Source of the DNA: DASUSH01 sp036375215
Lineage (GTDB): Bacteria > Actinomycetota > Thermoleophilia > Solirubrobacterales > 70-9
DNA: 64,000 bases
Reading direction: 5' to 3'
Assembly: GCA_036375215.1 (NCBI GenBank)
Contig: DASUSH010000035.1
Span: 5,037 to 69,036, forward strand
Shown here: positions 1-8,475 of the stretch, in pieces
How the letters are laid out: every line of letters begins with the position of its first letter
Numbering within the stretch: the stretch's first letter is position 1
Notes under the pieces: generated by a model
The model's database searches: none
The model's input: only the letters and a program-made list of their open reading frames with translations
Told to the model about the DNA's origin: nothing
Made by a program: the position numbers and the translations under genes

Positions 1-2
1 CG

Positions 3-683
3 CTACGCCCGCTCGCCGAGCGCGCCGTCGAGGGCCGGATCGTCGTGTTCGCCAATCCGGTGCAGCGACGGACGGATGGCTGGGGAGAGCTGCTCGGGCT
101 CGGGCCGATGCGCGGGATGCCGTACGTGAGCTCGGCGGCGATCGCCGCCGAGGGCGAGCTCGGAGGGCGCATCCTCAACCTCCTCTCCGATCTTCAGGGG
201 CACGTCGACTTCGATCGGACCTGGTGGCGGGCGGGCGAAAGCGACTACCCATGGCTCTATGCCGACCAGGACATCCTGAACGCGATCCTGGCGACCCGCG
301 TGGACGAAGACCGAATCGACGTCCTCGACGAGCAGCTCGCCCCCACGCCGCCCTTTTCAGGCCTGCGGCTTCTCGACGAACAGGGGCTGCGCTGCGCCTA
401 CGCGGACGGGACCGAGCCGTACCTCGTCCATCACCACGTCGTGAAGCCCTGGCTTCAGCCGACCCACCACGGGATCTACTCTCGACTGATGCGAAGGCTC
501 CTGATCGGGCCGGACCTGGCGATCCGGGTCCCCGAGGCCGAGATCCCGCCCCACATGCGCGGCGGCATCCGTGCCTGGGCGCTGCGGGCCCGCGTCAACG
601 CCCGCGAACGCGTGCGCTGGCACGTCCGCGAGCCGCTTGCGGCGCGCGTCCGGGGCCGCGGCGCGGACGGCCGAAAGGGCTGA
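3..683 (+). CDS. GT8-like glycosyltransferase, paralog 1 (5' end outside window)
   Basis: C-terminal 226 residues of a glycosyltransferase; the frame is open to the first base, so the start and the DxD metal site lie upstream. The visible part aligns end to end with the five paralogs that follow. It keeps the DQD-x-LN motif (YADQDILNAI) and the HHHVVKPWL motif, matching the DQDxLN and H..G..KPW signatures of family GT8, which transfers sugars from nucleotide sugars with a GT-A fold. The tail is Arg-rich and basic, as in the paralogs, and could sit at the membrane. The next gene starts 5 nt after the stop, so it is the first visible gene of a tandem operon. Donor and acceptor are unknown. The family call is from motifs recalled, not from a search. 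Confidence 0.85.
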   Translation, partial: LRPLAERAVEGRIVVFANPVQRRTDGWGELLGLGPMRGMPYVSSAAIAAEGELGGRILNLLSDLQGHVDFDRTWWRAGESDYPWLYADQDILNAILATRVDEDRIDVLDEQLAPTPPFSGLRLLDEQGLRCAYADGTEPYLVHHHVVKPWLQPTHHGIYSRLMRRLLIGPDLAIRVPEAEIPPHMRGGIRAWALRARVNARERVRWHVREPLAARVRGRGADGRKG

Positions 684-688
684 CGACG

Positions 689-1636
689 ATGGACCGCGCC
701 GCCTTCTACACCGTCGCCGACGCGCGCTATTTCCTCGGAGCGGTCGGGCTGATCAATTCGCTGCGCCTCGTCGGCCACGACGAGCCCATCCACGTCCTCG
801 ACATCGGCCTCACCGAGCGCCAGCGGGAGCTGCTCGACGCCGAGGTGAACCTCATCGAAGGGCCTGCCGAGATCCCCGGGAACCTGCTGAAGGGGATCGC
901 CCCCCGGCGCCATCCCGCGAGCTCGATGGTCCTCGCCGACGCCGACGTGATCGTCACCCGTCGCCTCGCCGATCTGATCGACAGCGCGGCGGATGGCAAC
1001 GCGCTCGCCTTCGGGACCGGGATGGAGCGCTCGATGCCCCAGTGGGGCGAACTCCTCGGCGGCGACGTTCGGCCCACGCCCTACCTGTGCTCGGCGCTCG
1101 TCTTTTGCGGAGGATCACTCGGCGACGAGATCGTGCGGGTGCTCGACGACCACGCCGGGGACGTCGACTGGGAGCTCACCTACTGGCGCCAGAACGTCGA
1201 CGAATATCCTTATGTTCACGCCGACCAGGACCTGATGAACGCCGCGCTCTCGACTCGCGCCGACCCCACGCGGGTGACCGAGCTCGACGGCAGGCTTCTC
1301 GCCTCGCCCCCGTTCGCCGGGCTTCGGGTCGAGGACGAGCGGACGCTGCGCTGCGCGTATGCCGACGGCTCCGAGCCTCTGGGCATCCACCACTGGAACG
1401 CGAAACCCTGGCTCGAGCGCACCCATCACGGGGTCTACTCGCGCCTCTTGCGCAGGCTTCTCGTCGGGCCGGACGTCGCGATCCGCGTCCCCGACGACCA
1501 GATCCCGCTGCGCCTTCGCACCGGGCCATTCGCGTGGGCAGAGCGGACGGCGGTGAATGCCCGCGAGCGGCTGCGCTGGCACGTCGCGGCGCCGCTTGCC
1601 GCGCGGGCGAGAAGGGCGCGCGGCGCTGCGCCGTGA
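689..1636 (+). CDS. GT8-like glycosyltransferase, paralog 2
   Basis: 315 residues. ATG chosen because the product then begins MDRAAFYTVAD, the same N-terminus as the other copies; longer in-frame extensions run through the preceding gene. Hallmarks: an N-terminal nucleotide-binding strand (FYTVAD) followed by LGAVGLINSL, a DAD metal-binding triad at residues 84-86, DQDLMN at 179-184 and HHWNAKPW at 234-241. The last motif differs from the HHFVVKPW of its neighbours, so acceptor or donor choice may differ. No signal peptide or membrane segment; presumably cytosolic or peripheral. Its stop overlaps the next start (GTGA), implying translational coupling. Confidence 0.87.
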   Translation: MDRAAFYTVADARYFLGAVGLINSLRLVGHDEPIHVLDIGLTERQRELLDAEVNLIEGPAEIPGNLLKGIAPRRHPASSMVLADADVIVTRRLADLIDSAADGNALAFGTGMERSMPQWGELLGGDVRPTPYLCSALVFCGGSLGDEIVRVLDDHAGDVDWELTYWRQNVDEYPYVHADQDLMNAALSTRADPTRVTELDGRLLASPPFAGLRVEDERTLRCAYADGSEPLGIHHWNAKPWLERTHHGVYSRLLRRLLVGPDVAIRVPDDQIPLRLRTGPFAWAERTAVNARERLRWHVAAPLAARARRARGAAP

Positions 1637-2583
1637 AGACCGCGTTCTACTGCGTCGCCGACGCGCGTTACTTCCTCGGAGCGGTCGGGACGATCAACTC
1701 GCTGCGGATCGTCGGGCACACCGAGCCCGTCGTCCTGCTCGACTGCGGGCTGACCGCGGCCCAGCGCGACCTGCTCGCCCCGCACGCGACCCTGGTCGAC
1801 GCGCCCGTCGACTCGCCTCCGACCCTGCTGAAGACGATCGCCCCCCGCGAGCGGCCCGCCGAGACGATGGTCCTGATCGACACGGACATGATCGTCACGC
1901 GCTCGCTCGACGCGATCGTCGACGAGGCCGCCCGCGGCCGCGTCGTCGCGTTTCGGAACGACATGGACCGCCACGTCGCGGAATGGGGCGAGGCCCTCGG
2001 TCTCGGACGCCTGCCCCGCCGGCCATACCTCGCCTTCGCGCTCGTCTGCATGGATCGTGGACTCGCGCAGCCGGTGCTCGGCCGGGTGGCGGAGCTTCAG
2101 GGGCGGATCGACATCGACCGCACCATGTGGGGACGCGACGAGCCCGGCTACCCGCTGCGTTACGCCGACCAGGACGTCTTGAACGCGGTGCTCGCGGACG
2201 AGGTCGACGGGGAGCTCGTCACGGCGCACGACGCGCGCCTGACACCCGTGCCGCCGTTCCCGGGCGTCGAGCTCCGCGACGCGGCGACCCTCCGCTGCGC
2301 CTACGCGGACGGCACCGAGCCCTACGCCCTTCACCATTTCATCGTGAAGCCCTGGCTCGAGCGTACCCACCACGGGATCTACTCGCGGCTCCTGCACCGC
2401 TGCCTCGCCGGCCCGGACCTGGCGATCCGGGTCCCCGCCGAGATGGTCCCGCTGCGGTTCCGGCGCGGGCCCCTGGCCTACCTCGAGCGCAAGCGCGTGA
2501 ACGCCGGGCAGCGGCTGCGCTGGCACGTCCGCGAGCCCCTCGCCGCCCGGCTGCGCGGACCGGGAAGGGAGAGCGGCGGATGA
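1633..2583 (+). CDS. GT8-like glycosyltransferase, paralog 3
   Basis: 316 residues, GTG start overlapping the previous stop by 4 nt (GTGA), beginning VKTAFYCVAD. The metal site reads DTD (in LIDTDMIVTR), the only copy in the array with Thr in the middle position. DQDVLN and HHFIVKPWL are intact. The block after the DxD (RPYLAFALVCMD) lacks the GG seen in most copies (LVALGG, LVLCGG), a place where the acceptor site could have diverged. Function as a glycosyltransferase in the glycan locus is inferred from motifs and neighbours; the sugar is unknown. Confidence 0.87.
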   Translation: MKTAFYCVADARYFLGAVGTINSLRIVGHTEPVVLLDCGLTAAQRDLLAPHATLVDAPVDSPPTLLKTIAPRERPAETMVLIDTDMIVTRSLDAIVDEAARGRVVAFRNDMDRHVAEWGEALGLGRLPRRPYLAFALVCMDRGLAQPVLGRVAELQGRIDIDRTMWGRDEPGYPLRYADQDVLNAVLADEVDGELVTAHDARLTPVPPFPGVELRDAATLRCAYADGTEPYALHHFIVKPWLERTHHGIYSRLLHRCLAGPDLAIRVPAEMVPLRFRRGPLAYLERKRVNAGQRLRWHVREPLAARLRGPGRESGG

Positions 2584-3554
2584 GCGCTGCGGCGTTCTAC
2601 TGCGTCGCAGACGAGCGCTTCTTCCTGGGCGCCGTCGGGATGATCAACTCGCTGCGTCTCGTCGGCCACGGCGAGCCCGTGTACGTCCTCGACTGCGGGC
2701 TCACCCTCGCCCAGCGCGAGCGGCTCTCGGCGGAGGCGGTCGTCGTCCCGGGGCCGGCGGACTCTCCTCCCTGGCTGCTCAAGACGATCGCGCCCCTCGC
2801 CCATCCCGCCGAGGTCGCGGTCCTGATCGACGCCGACATGATCGCGACCCGCTCACTCCTGCCGCTGATCGAGCAGGCCGCCGGCGGACGGGTGATCGCG
2901 TTCGAGAACTACGCCGACCGATTCTGCCCGGACTGGAGCGACCTCCTGGACCTCGGCCCTCTGCGCCGCCGCCCGTATGTGTCCTCCGGCCTCGTCGCGC
3001 TCGGCGGCGAGGAGCGCGGCCGGGTGCTGGAGCTGCTCGATGACCGCCAGCGCCGGGTCGACATCGAGCTCGGGTTCTATGGGCGCAAGGTCGCCGGCTA
3101 TCCGTTCACGTATCCCGAGCAGGACGTCCTGAACGCGATCCTGATGAGCCAGGAGGGGCCCGATCGCGTGACCCGCCTCGGCAACGAGCTGGCCCCCAAC
3201 CCGCCGTTCCGCGGGCTGCGGCTCCGCGACCCGGCGACGCTGCGTTGCTCGTTTCGCGACGGCACCGAGCCCTACGTCGTCCACCACTTCGTGCGCAAGC
3301 CGTGGCTCGAGCCGACCTACACCAGCGTCTACTCGCGCCTGCTCTCCCGGCTGCTCCTCGCGGCCGACGGCGCGATCCGCGTCCCGGACACCGACGTCCC
3401 GCTCTGGCTGCGCCGGGGGCCGCGGGCGCGCTGGGCGCGCGCATGGGCGAGCGCCAAGGACCTGCCGCGCTGGCACCTCGGGGACCGGCTCCCGGCGCCG
3501 ATCGGCACGCGGATCGAGGCCGCGAGGCGCCGCCGCCGGGCCCGCGACCGATGA
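2580..3554 (+). CDS. GT8-like glycosyltransferase, paralog 4
   Basis: 324 residues, the longest copy. ATG overlaps the previous stop (ATGA); product begins MSAAAFYCVADERFFLG. DAD metal site in LIDADMIATR, then SSGLVALGG, PEQDVLNAI (Glu replaces the Asp before QD) and HHFVRKPWL. The E-Q-D variant is shared with paralog 6, so 4 and 6 may form a subgroup. The C-terminal 40 residues are very rich in Arg and Ala and look disordered. Coupled on both sides in the operon. Confidence 0.87.
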   Translation: MSAAAFYCVADERFFLGAVGMINSLRLVGHGEPVYVLDCGLTLAQRERLSAEAVVVPGPADSPPWLLKTIAPLAHPAEVAVLIDADMIATRSLLPLIEQAAGGRVIAFENYADRFCPDWSDLLDLGPLRRRPYVSSGLVALGGEERGRVLELLDDRQRRVDIELGFYGRKVAGYPFTYPEQDVLNAILMSQEGPDRVTRLGNELAPNPPFRGLRLRDPATLRCSFRDGTEPYVVHHFVRKPWLEPTYTSVYSRLLSRLLLAADGAIRVPDTDVPLWLRRGPRARWARAWASAKDLPRWHLGDRLPAPIGTRIEAARRRRRARDR

Positions 3555-4474
3555 GCGGGGCCGCGTTCTACTGCATGTCGAGCGAGGTCTACTTCCTCGG
3601 CGCGATCGGGTTGATCAACTCGCTGCGGCTCGTCGGCCACGAGGAGCCGATCTACCTGCTCGACTGCGGGCTCGCGCCCGCGCACCGCGAGCGGCTCGAA
3701 GCCCACGTGACGGTCCTCGACGCCCCGCCGGACGTTCCCCCGTACCTCTTGAAGACGCTCGCTCCCCGCGCGCATCCCGCCGAGGTGATGGTCCTGATCG
3801 ACGTCGACATGGTCGCGACGCGATCGCTCGCGCCGCTCATCGAGCGCGCGGCGCGGGGTGGCGTCGTCGCGGTCAAGGACCGGATGGACCGGTTCGTCCC
3901 CGAGTGGGGCTCGGCGCTCGACCTCGGTCCGGTCCGCCGGGCGCCGTACGTCTCCTCCGGGCTCGTGGCGCTCGGCGGCAAGGAGGGCGCGGAGGTGCTC
4001 GCGCTGGTCGACGACCGCCTGCCGCGGGCCGACTACGAGCGCTCCTGGTTCGGCCGCGACGAGCCGGGCTACCCGCTCGCCTACCTCGACCAGGACGTAC
4101 TGAACGCCGTGATCGCCGCGCGGCTCGAGCCCGGGCGGGTCGAGGTCCTGGACCCGCGGCTCGCCCCGGTCCCACCGCTCAACGAGCTCCGCGTCCTCGA
4201 CCCGGCGACGCTGCGGTGCGCCTACGACGACGGCGTCGAGCCCTACGTCCTCCACCACTTCGTCGTCAAGCCCTGGCTCGAGCCGCTCTACCACGGTCCG
4301 TACTCGCAACTGCTGCGCAGGCTGTGGCTCGGCGACGATGTAGCGATCCCGATCGCCGAGGAGGAGCTGCCGCGCCGGCTGCGCCGCGGCTGGCCGGCGC
4401 GGATCGAGCGGCGCGCGGTCGACGTATGGGACCTCGGCCGTTGGTACGCGCGGCGGATCCGCAGGCGGGCGTGA
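3551..4474 (+). CDS. GT8-like glycosyltransferase, paralog 5
   Basis: 307 residues, ATG start overlapping the previous stop (ATGA). Begins MSGAAFYCMSSEVYFLGAIG, so the usual CVAD is replaced by CMSS. The metal site is DVD (LIDVDMVATR). LDQDVLNAV and HHFVVKPWLEP are present. Ends in a basic ARRIRRRA tail. Otherwise full length for the array; all catalytic motifs are present, so it is not a pseudogene by inspection. Confidence 0.87.
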   Translation: MSGAAFYCMSSEVYFLGAIGLINSLRLVGHEEPIYLLDCGLAPAHRERLEAHVTVLDAPPDVPPYLLKTLAPRAHPAEVMVLIDVDMVATRSLAPLIERAARGGVVAVKDRMDRFVPEWGSALDLGPVRRAPYVSSGLVALGGKEGAEVLALVDDRLPRADYERSWFGRDEPGYPLAYLDQDVLNAVIAARLEPGRVEVLDPRLAPVPPLNELRVLDPATLRCAYDDGVEPYVLHHFVVKPWLEPLYHGPYSQLLRRLWLGDDVAIPIAEEELPRRLRRGWPARIERRAVDVWDLGRWYARRIRRRA

Positions 4475-5397
4475 GCGCCGCCGCCTTCTACTGCGTCGCC
4501 GACAGCCGGTACTTCCTCGGCGCGGTCGCCCTGCTCAACTCGTTGCGGCTGCACGGGCACCGCGAACAGATGTACCTGCTCGACTGCGGGCTCGAGCGGC
4601 GGCAGCGCGAGTTGCTCGAGGCGCACGCGACCGTCATCCCGGCGCCCGCGGAGCTCACCAACCGGCCGTGGCTGGCGAAGACCGTGGCGCCGCTCGCCCA
4701 CCCCGCGGACGTCGCGGTCCTGATCGACGTCGACATGATCGCCACGCGGCCGCTCGCGCCGCTGATCGAGCGCGCCGGCGAGGATCGCATCGTCGCGTTC
4801 GAGAACGACCGCGACCGCTATTTCGCGGAGTGGGGCAAGTTGCTCGACCTCGGCCAGCTCCGCCGCGACCGCTACGTCTCCTCCGGGCTCGTCCTCTGCG
4901 GCGGCGCCACCGGCGCGCGGGTGCTGGAGCTGCTCGACGACCGCCAGCGCCGCGCCGAGATCGAGCGCGGCCTGTTCGGTCGCGACGAGCCCGGCTACCC
5001 GTTTCGCTATCCCGAGCAGGACGTCTTGAACGCGATCCTGATGGCGAAGGTCGAGCCGGGCGACCGGCAGGTGCTGCCGAACCGGCTCGCCCCCAACCCG
5101 CCGTTCGCAGGCGTCGAGCTCGCCGACCTCGCAGCTGTGCGCTGCGAGTACCGCGATGGCGATCCCCCCTTCGTCCTGCACCACTTCGGCCGCAAGCCGT
5201 GGCTCACGCCGATCTACCACGGCCTCTACTCGCGCCTGATGGCGCGCCTTCTGCTCGGCCCGCGAATCGCGCTTCGGATTCCGGAGGAAGAGGTGCCGCT
5301 TCGCTTCCGCCGCGGGGCGCGCGCCCGCGGTGCGCGGCTGCGGGCCGACGTCGCCGACGTCTTCTCGCGCTATGTGATGCGCCGGCCGGGCGCCTGA
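4471..5397 (+). CDS. GT8-like glycosyltransferase, paralog 6
   Basis: 308 residues, GTG start inside GTGA at the end of the previous gene. Motifs: FYCVAD, DVD in LIDVDMIATR, SSGLVLCGG, PEQDVLNAI and HHFGRKPWL; the HFGRKPW form is closest to the textbook GT8 H-F-x-G-x-x-K-P-W. It has a two-residue insertion before the KTVAPLAHP segment (NRPWLAKT). Last gene of the uninterrupted plus-strand run; its final 28 nt overlap the 3' end of the methyltransferase gene on the minus strand. Confidence 0.87.
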   Translation: MSAAAFYCVADSRYFLGAVALLNSLRLHGHREQMYLLDCGLERRQRELLEAHATVIPAPAELTNRPWLAKTVAPLAHPADVAVLIDVDMIATRPLAPLIERAGEDRIVAFENDRDRYFAEWGKLLDLGQLRRDRYVSSGLVLCGGATGARVLELLDDRQRRAEIERGLFGRDEPGYPFRYPEQDVLNAILMAKVEPGDRQVLPNRLAPNPPFAGVELADLAAVRCEYRDGDPPFVLHHFGRKPWLTPIYHGLYSRLMARLLLGPRIALRIPEEEVPLRFRRGARARGARLRADVADVFSRYVMRRPGA

Positions 5398-6227
5398 CCG
5401 CCGTCCACCGCGACCACTCCCATCCGGCCGAGGTCGAGGGCGACGAGGACCGCCGGGTGCCGGCGGATCGTCCCCCAGCAGCGGCGCATCTCGCGGTTGA
5501 ACGAGATGTCGTCGAAGACCACGACGGCTCCCGGCGCGAGCCGCGGCAACATCAGCTCGAAGTAGCGGATCGTCGGCTCGGCCTGGTGCTCGGCGTCGAC
5601 GAAGACGTAGTCGACCGGCGCGGCGTCCGCGACCGCGTCCCCGAGGGTCTCGTGGATCCAGCCGAGCCTGCGCTCGACCCGGCCGGCCAGGCCGAGCTCG
5701 TCGAGCCCCTGCTGCGCGACCTCACCCCAGTCGGCAGCCGCGTCGAGGGTCACCATCCGGCCGCGATGGCCGAGCTCGAGCCCGGCGGCCTGGAACGCGG
5801 TCGAGATCCCGAACGCGGTGCCGAGTTCGAGCGCTGAGGCCGGGCCCAGTTCGTGCACGAGCTTGAGCAGGAAGCGGCCCCACAGGTCCGTGATGCTCAT
5901 GAACGCGACGCCCAGGCGCAGCAGGATCCTCTCTTCGGAGCGGGTCCGCAGCCCGCTCGCCGAGTCGGGGCCCGCCGCGAACTCGGCGCGGACCTCGGCG
6001 CCGTCCTCGGCGAGGACCCGCCGCCGCGCCTCGACCCGCTCGATCCAGGCGCGCTCGGCCGGCGAGAGCCGGTCGAGGGCCGTCGCCGCGAGGATCCTCC
6101 CGAGCGTCCGCCTCGTCGGGTCGCCGGAGACCGCGAGGCGCGGAGCCGCGAGCAGCATCCGGGAGCGGCCGAATCCGCTCGAGTTCATGATCCGGTGGAG
6201 CACGTTCCGCGGGTCCGGCCTGCGCAT
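5370..6227 (-). CDS. class I SAM-dependent methyltransferase A
   Basis: 285 residues. Motif I reads LELGTAFGISTAFQAAGLEL; the acidic residue after strand 2 lies in TLDAAADW; the post-I/IV motif is VFVDAEHQ and the last core motif is VVVFDDISF. This is the Rossmann-fold O-methyltransferase type (Methyltransf_24-like). ATG at 6227 was chosen because its HRIM segment then aligns with the HRAVM of two paralogs farther on, and because a TAGGGT box lies 7 nt upstream. Three relatives sit at 15.2-17.5 kb. Placed between glycosyltransferase genes but transcribed the opposite way, it probably methylates a sugar hydroxyl of the same glycan; the substrate is inferred only from context. Confidence 0.85.
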   Translation of the reverse strand: MRRPDPRNVLHRIMNSSGFGRSRMLLAAPRLAVSGDPTRRTLGRILAATALDRLSPAERAWIERVEARRRVLAEDGAEVRAEFAAGPDSASGLRTRSEERILLRLGVAFMSITDLWGRFLLKLVHELGPASALELGTAFGISTAFQAAGLELGHRGRMVTLDAAADWGEVAQQGLDELGLAGRVERRLGWIHETLGDAVADAAPVDYVFVDAEHQAEPTIRYFELMLPRLAPGAVVVFDDISFNREMRRCWGTIRRHPAVLVALDLGRMGVVAVDGGQAPGRRIT

Positions 6228-6234
6228 GGGCGAC

Positions 6235-6240
6235 ACCCTA
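6235..6240 (-). promoter_or_regulatory. -10 box of methyltransferase A
   Basis: TAGGGT on the minus strand, 7 nt before the ATG at 6227 and with no Shine-Dalgarno sequence between; fits a leaderless transcript. No convincing -35 seen. Confidence 0.5.
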
Positions 6241-6269
6241 GTTCGGCCTCGGCCGCCTGGACGCGACCG

Positions 6270-6275
6270 TACACT
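6270..6275 (+). promoter_or_regulatory. -10 box of GT8 paralog 7
   Basis: TACACT, 9 nt before the GTG at 6285; divergent from the box at 6235-6240. The two form a 30-nt divergent promoter pair. Confidence 0.5.
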
Positions 6276-6284
6276 CCCCCGCTC

Positions 6285-7253
6285 GTGCGACCGCCGAGCA
6301 CCCGGGAGGTGGGAATCTACTGCGTCACCGGCCGCGACTTCTTCCCCGGCGCCGTCGCGCTTCTCAATTCGCTCCGCTTGCTCGGCCACGCGGAGCCCTT
6401 CGTCGTCTGCGACTGCGGGATGGAGGCGCGCCAGCGAGAACTGCTCGCCCCGCACGCCGAGATCGTCCCCGCGCCCCGCGGCGGGCCGCCCAGCCTGCTC
6501 AAGTTCGCGGCGCCGCTCTCCCGGCGCGCCGAGGTGATGATCCTGCTCGACGCCGACGTGATCGTCACCCGGCCGCTCGGCGAGCTGATCGAGTCCGCGT
6601 CGTCGGGGAGCCTGGTCGCGTTCCGAAACGACCGCGACCGCTGGTTTTCAGAGTGGGGGGAGCTGCTCGGGCTCGGCGAGGTCCCGCGCGGTCCCTATCT
6701 GACCTCGAGCGCCCTCTTCTTCGGCGGCTCGGCGGGGGATCGGGTAATGGCGCTCGCCGAGGAGAGGCAGCTCGCGATCGACGCCGACGAGACCTGGCTC
6801 GGCGGCGGTGGCGAGGAGCGCGACCCCCTCTACTACCTCGACCAGGACGTCGTCAACGCCGTCGCGCGCGCCCGGCTGCGCCCCGATGAGGTGGTCGCGT
6901 ACCCCGCCCGGCTGGCGCCGATCCCGCCGTTCGGCGGGCTGCGTCTCGTCGACGCCGGGCGGCTTCGCTGTGCCTACGAAGACGGGACCGAGCCCTACCT
7001 CCTGCACCATGCATCGCGCAAGCCCTGGCTGGTGGCGATGCGCAGCAACGTCTACTCGCGCCTGCTGACCCGCCTCCTGCTCGCCGACGACGTCGCCCTG
7101 CGGCTGCCGAGCGCGGAGCTGCCCGTGCGGCTGCGGACGGGTGCGCTGGCGGGCGCAGCGCGGGTCGCGACCGACGTGGGCATCGGCGCGCCAGGCTACG
7201 CGCGGCGCCGGCTGCTCCCCCGCCGGCAGCGAGCCTGGACGGACCGGCGCTGA
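6285..7253 (+). CDS. GT8-like glycosyltransferase, paralog 7
   Basis: 322 residues from GTG 6285. A second in-frame GTG at 6309 would give MGIYCVTG, nearer to the other copies, but GGGAGG abuts it without spacing; the upstream GTG fits a leaderless start. Motifs: IYCVTG, LLNSL, DAD in LLDADVIVTR, LDQDVVNAV and HHASRKPWL (Ala-Ser-Arg instead of Phe-x-x, the most divergent of the set). Separated from the other six by the minus-strand methyltransferase and driven by its own promoter. It leads straight into the GT-B array: the next start is 4 nt after its stop. Confidence 0.85.
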   Translation: MRPPSTREVGIYCVTGRDFFPGAVALLNSLRLLGHAEPFVVCDCGMEARQRELLAPHAEIVPAPRGGPPSLLKFAAPLSRRAEVMILLDADVIVTRPLGELIESASSGSLVAFRNDRDRWFSEWGELLGLGEVPRGPYLTSSALFFGGSAGDRVMALAEERQLAIDADETWLGGGGEERDPLYYLDQDVVNAVARARLRPDEVVAYPARLAPIPPFGGLRLVDAGRLRCAYEDGTEPYLLHHASRKPWLVAMRSNVYSRLLTRLLLADDVALRLPSAELPVRLRTGALAGAARVATDVGIGAPGYARRRLLPRRQRAWTDRR

Positions 7254-7257
7254 GCGC

Positions 7258-8475
7258 GTGGCACGATCGCTGAGGATCGTCGTCGCGTCGGTCGGGTGGA
7301 CCGGTCACCTCTACCCCGCCCTCGCCCTCGCCCGCGAGCTCCGCGGGCGCGGCCACGAGATGCTCGTCGAGACCTTCGAGGAACGTCGCGAGCTCGTCGA
7401 GGGCCTCGGGCTCGGCTTCGCCGCCGCCGCCGAGCGGATCGCCTTCCCGGGCGCCCCCGCGCCCGCGGGCGCGCCGAGCCTCGCCCGAGCCGCCCGCGAG
7501 CTCGCGCCCAAGCTCCGAGGATTCCGCCCGGATCTCGTCGTCGCCGACATGTGGACGCTCACCCCCGCGCTCGCCGCCGAGGTCGCCGGGATACCGCGGG
7601 CAACGCTGATACCCCATCCCTACCCGGCACACGAGCCCGGGCTGCCGTTCTACCCGCTGGGGCTACAGCCGGCGCGCACGCCGCTCGGGCGCGCCGCCTG
7701 GCGGGCGCTGTGGCCGGCGGTCGGCACGCGCCTGCCGAACACGCGCCTGCGCGCGGTGAGGGCCGGGATCGACGCCACCCGCGCCGAGCTCGGCCTGCCC
7801 TCGCTCACGCGCTATGACGGGCAGATCAGCGAGCGCCTCGCGCTGGTCGCGACCTTCCCGCAGCTCGAGTACCCGCGGCGCTGGCCGGCGGGCGCGCACG
7901 TCACCGGCCCGATGTCGTTCGAGCTCCCCCAGACCGAGATCGAGTTGCCGGCGGATCGACCGCTGGTGCTGGTCGCGGCGAGCACGGAGCGCGACCCCGA
8001 GCAGCGGCTCGCCCGCGTGGCGCTGGACGCCCTCGCCGATGAGCCCGTGCGGGTCGTCGTCTCGCTCAACCGGCCCGGCGGCAGATGGTCCGGGCCGGTA
8101 CCCGCGAACGCAGCCGTCCACGACTGGGTCCCCTACGCGCAGGTGATGCCACGGGCGGCCGCGGTCGTCTGCCACGGCGGTCACGGGACCGTCGCACGCG
8201 CTCTGGCCGAGGGCAAGCCTGTGCTCGTCGCCCCCCGGGCCGGGGACCAGGCTGAGAACGGGGCCCGGGTCGCCTGGGCGGGCGCGGGCCTGATGCTCCC
8301 GCAGCGGCTGCTCGGCCGAGGAGCCCTGCGCGCGGCGGTGCGGCGGCTCCTCGGCGACCCGCGGCCGGGGCGGCGCGCCGAGGCGATCGCCGCCTGGGCG
8401 AGGACCCACGACGGCGCCGCCGCCGGCGCCGAGCTCGTTGAGCGCGCGGTCGATGGCGAGGCGGTTGCGGCGTGA
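7258..8475 (+). CDS. GT-B (UGT/MGT-like) glycosyltransferase 1
   Basis: 405 residues, GTG start. Two-domain GT-B layout: N-terminal acceptor half opening with RIVVASVGWTGHLYPALALA (the GH-x-x-P motif), and a C-terminal nucleotide-sugar half with CHGGHGTVARALAEGKPVLV and AGDQAEN, the donor-site signature of family GT1 (UDP-glucuronosyl/macrolide type). No membrane segment. These enzymes invert configuration and decorate lipids, polyketides or glycans. Which acceptor is used here cannot be read from sequence; its setting among sugar-polymer genes suggests a surface glycolipid or glycan. Overlaps the next gene by 4 nt. Confidence 0.85.
   Translation: MARSLRIVVASVGWTGHLYPALALARELRGRGHEMLVETFEERRELVEGLGLGFAAAAERIAFPGAPAPAGAPSLARAARELAPKLRGFRPDLVVADMWTLTPALAAEVAGIPRATLIPHPYPAHEPGLPFYPLGLQPARTPLGRAAWRALWPAVGTRLPNTRLRAVRAGIDATRAELGLPSLTRYDGQISERLALVATFPQLEYPRRWPAGAHVTGPMSFELPQTEIELPADRPLVLVAASTERDPEQRLARVALDALADEPVRVVVSLNRPGGRWSGPVPANAAVHDWVPYAQVMPRAAAVVCHGGHGTVARALAEGKPVLVAPRAGDQAENGARVAWAGAGLMLPQRLLGRGALRAAVRRLLGDPRPGRRAEAIAAWARTHDGAAAGAELVERAVDGEAVAA

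Noticed and set aside
5370..5397. Overlap of two genes taken at first as a frameshift
   Set aside because: The two genes are convergent and both end normally; a 28-nt tail-to-tail overlap explains it.
1..7253. GT8 array as an assembly artefact of one repeated gene
   Set aside because: The copies differ throughout in length, start codon and motif residues, so they are true divergent paralogs.
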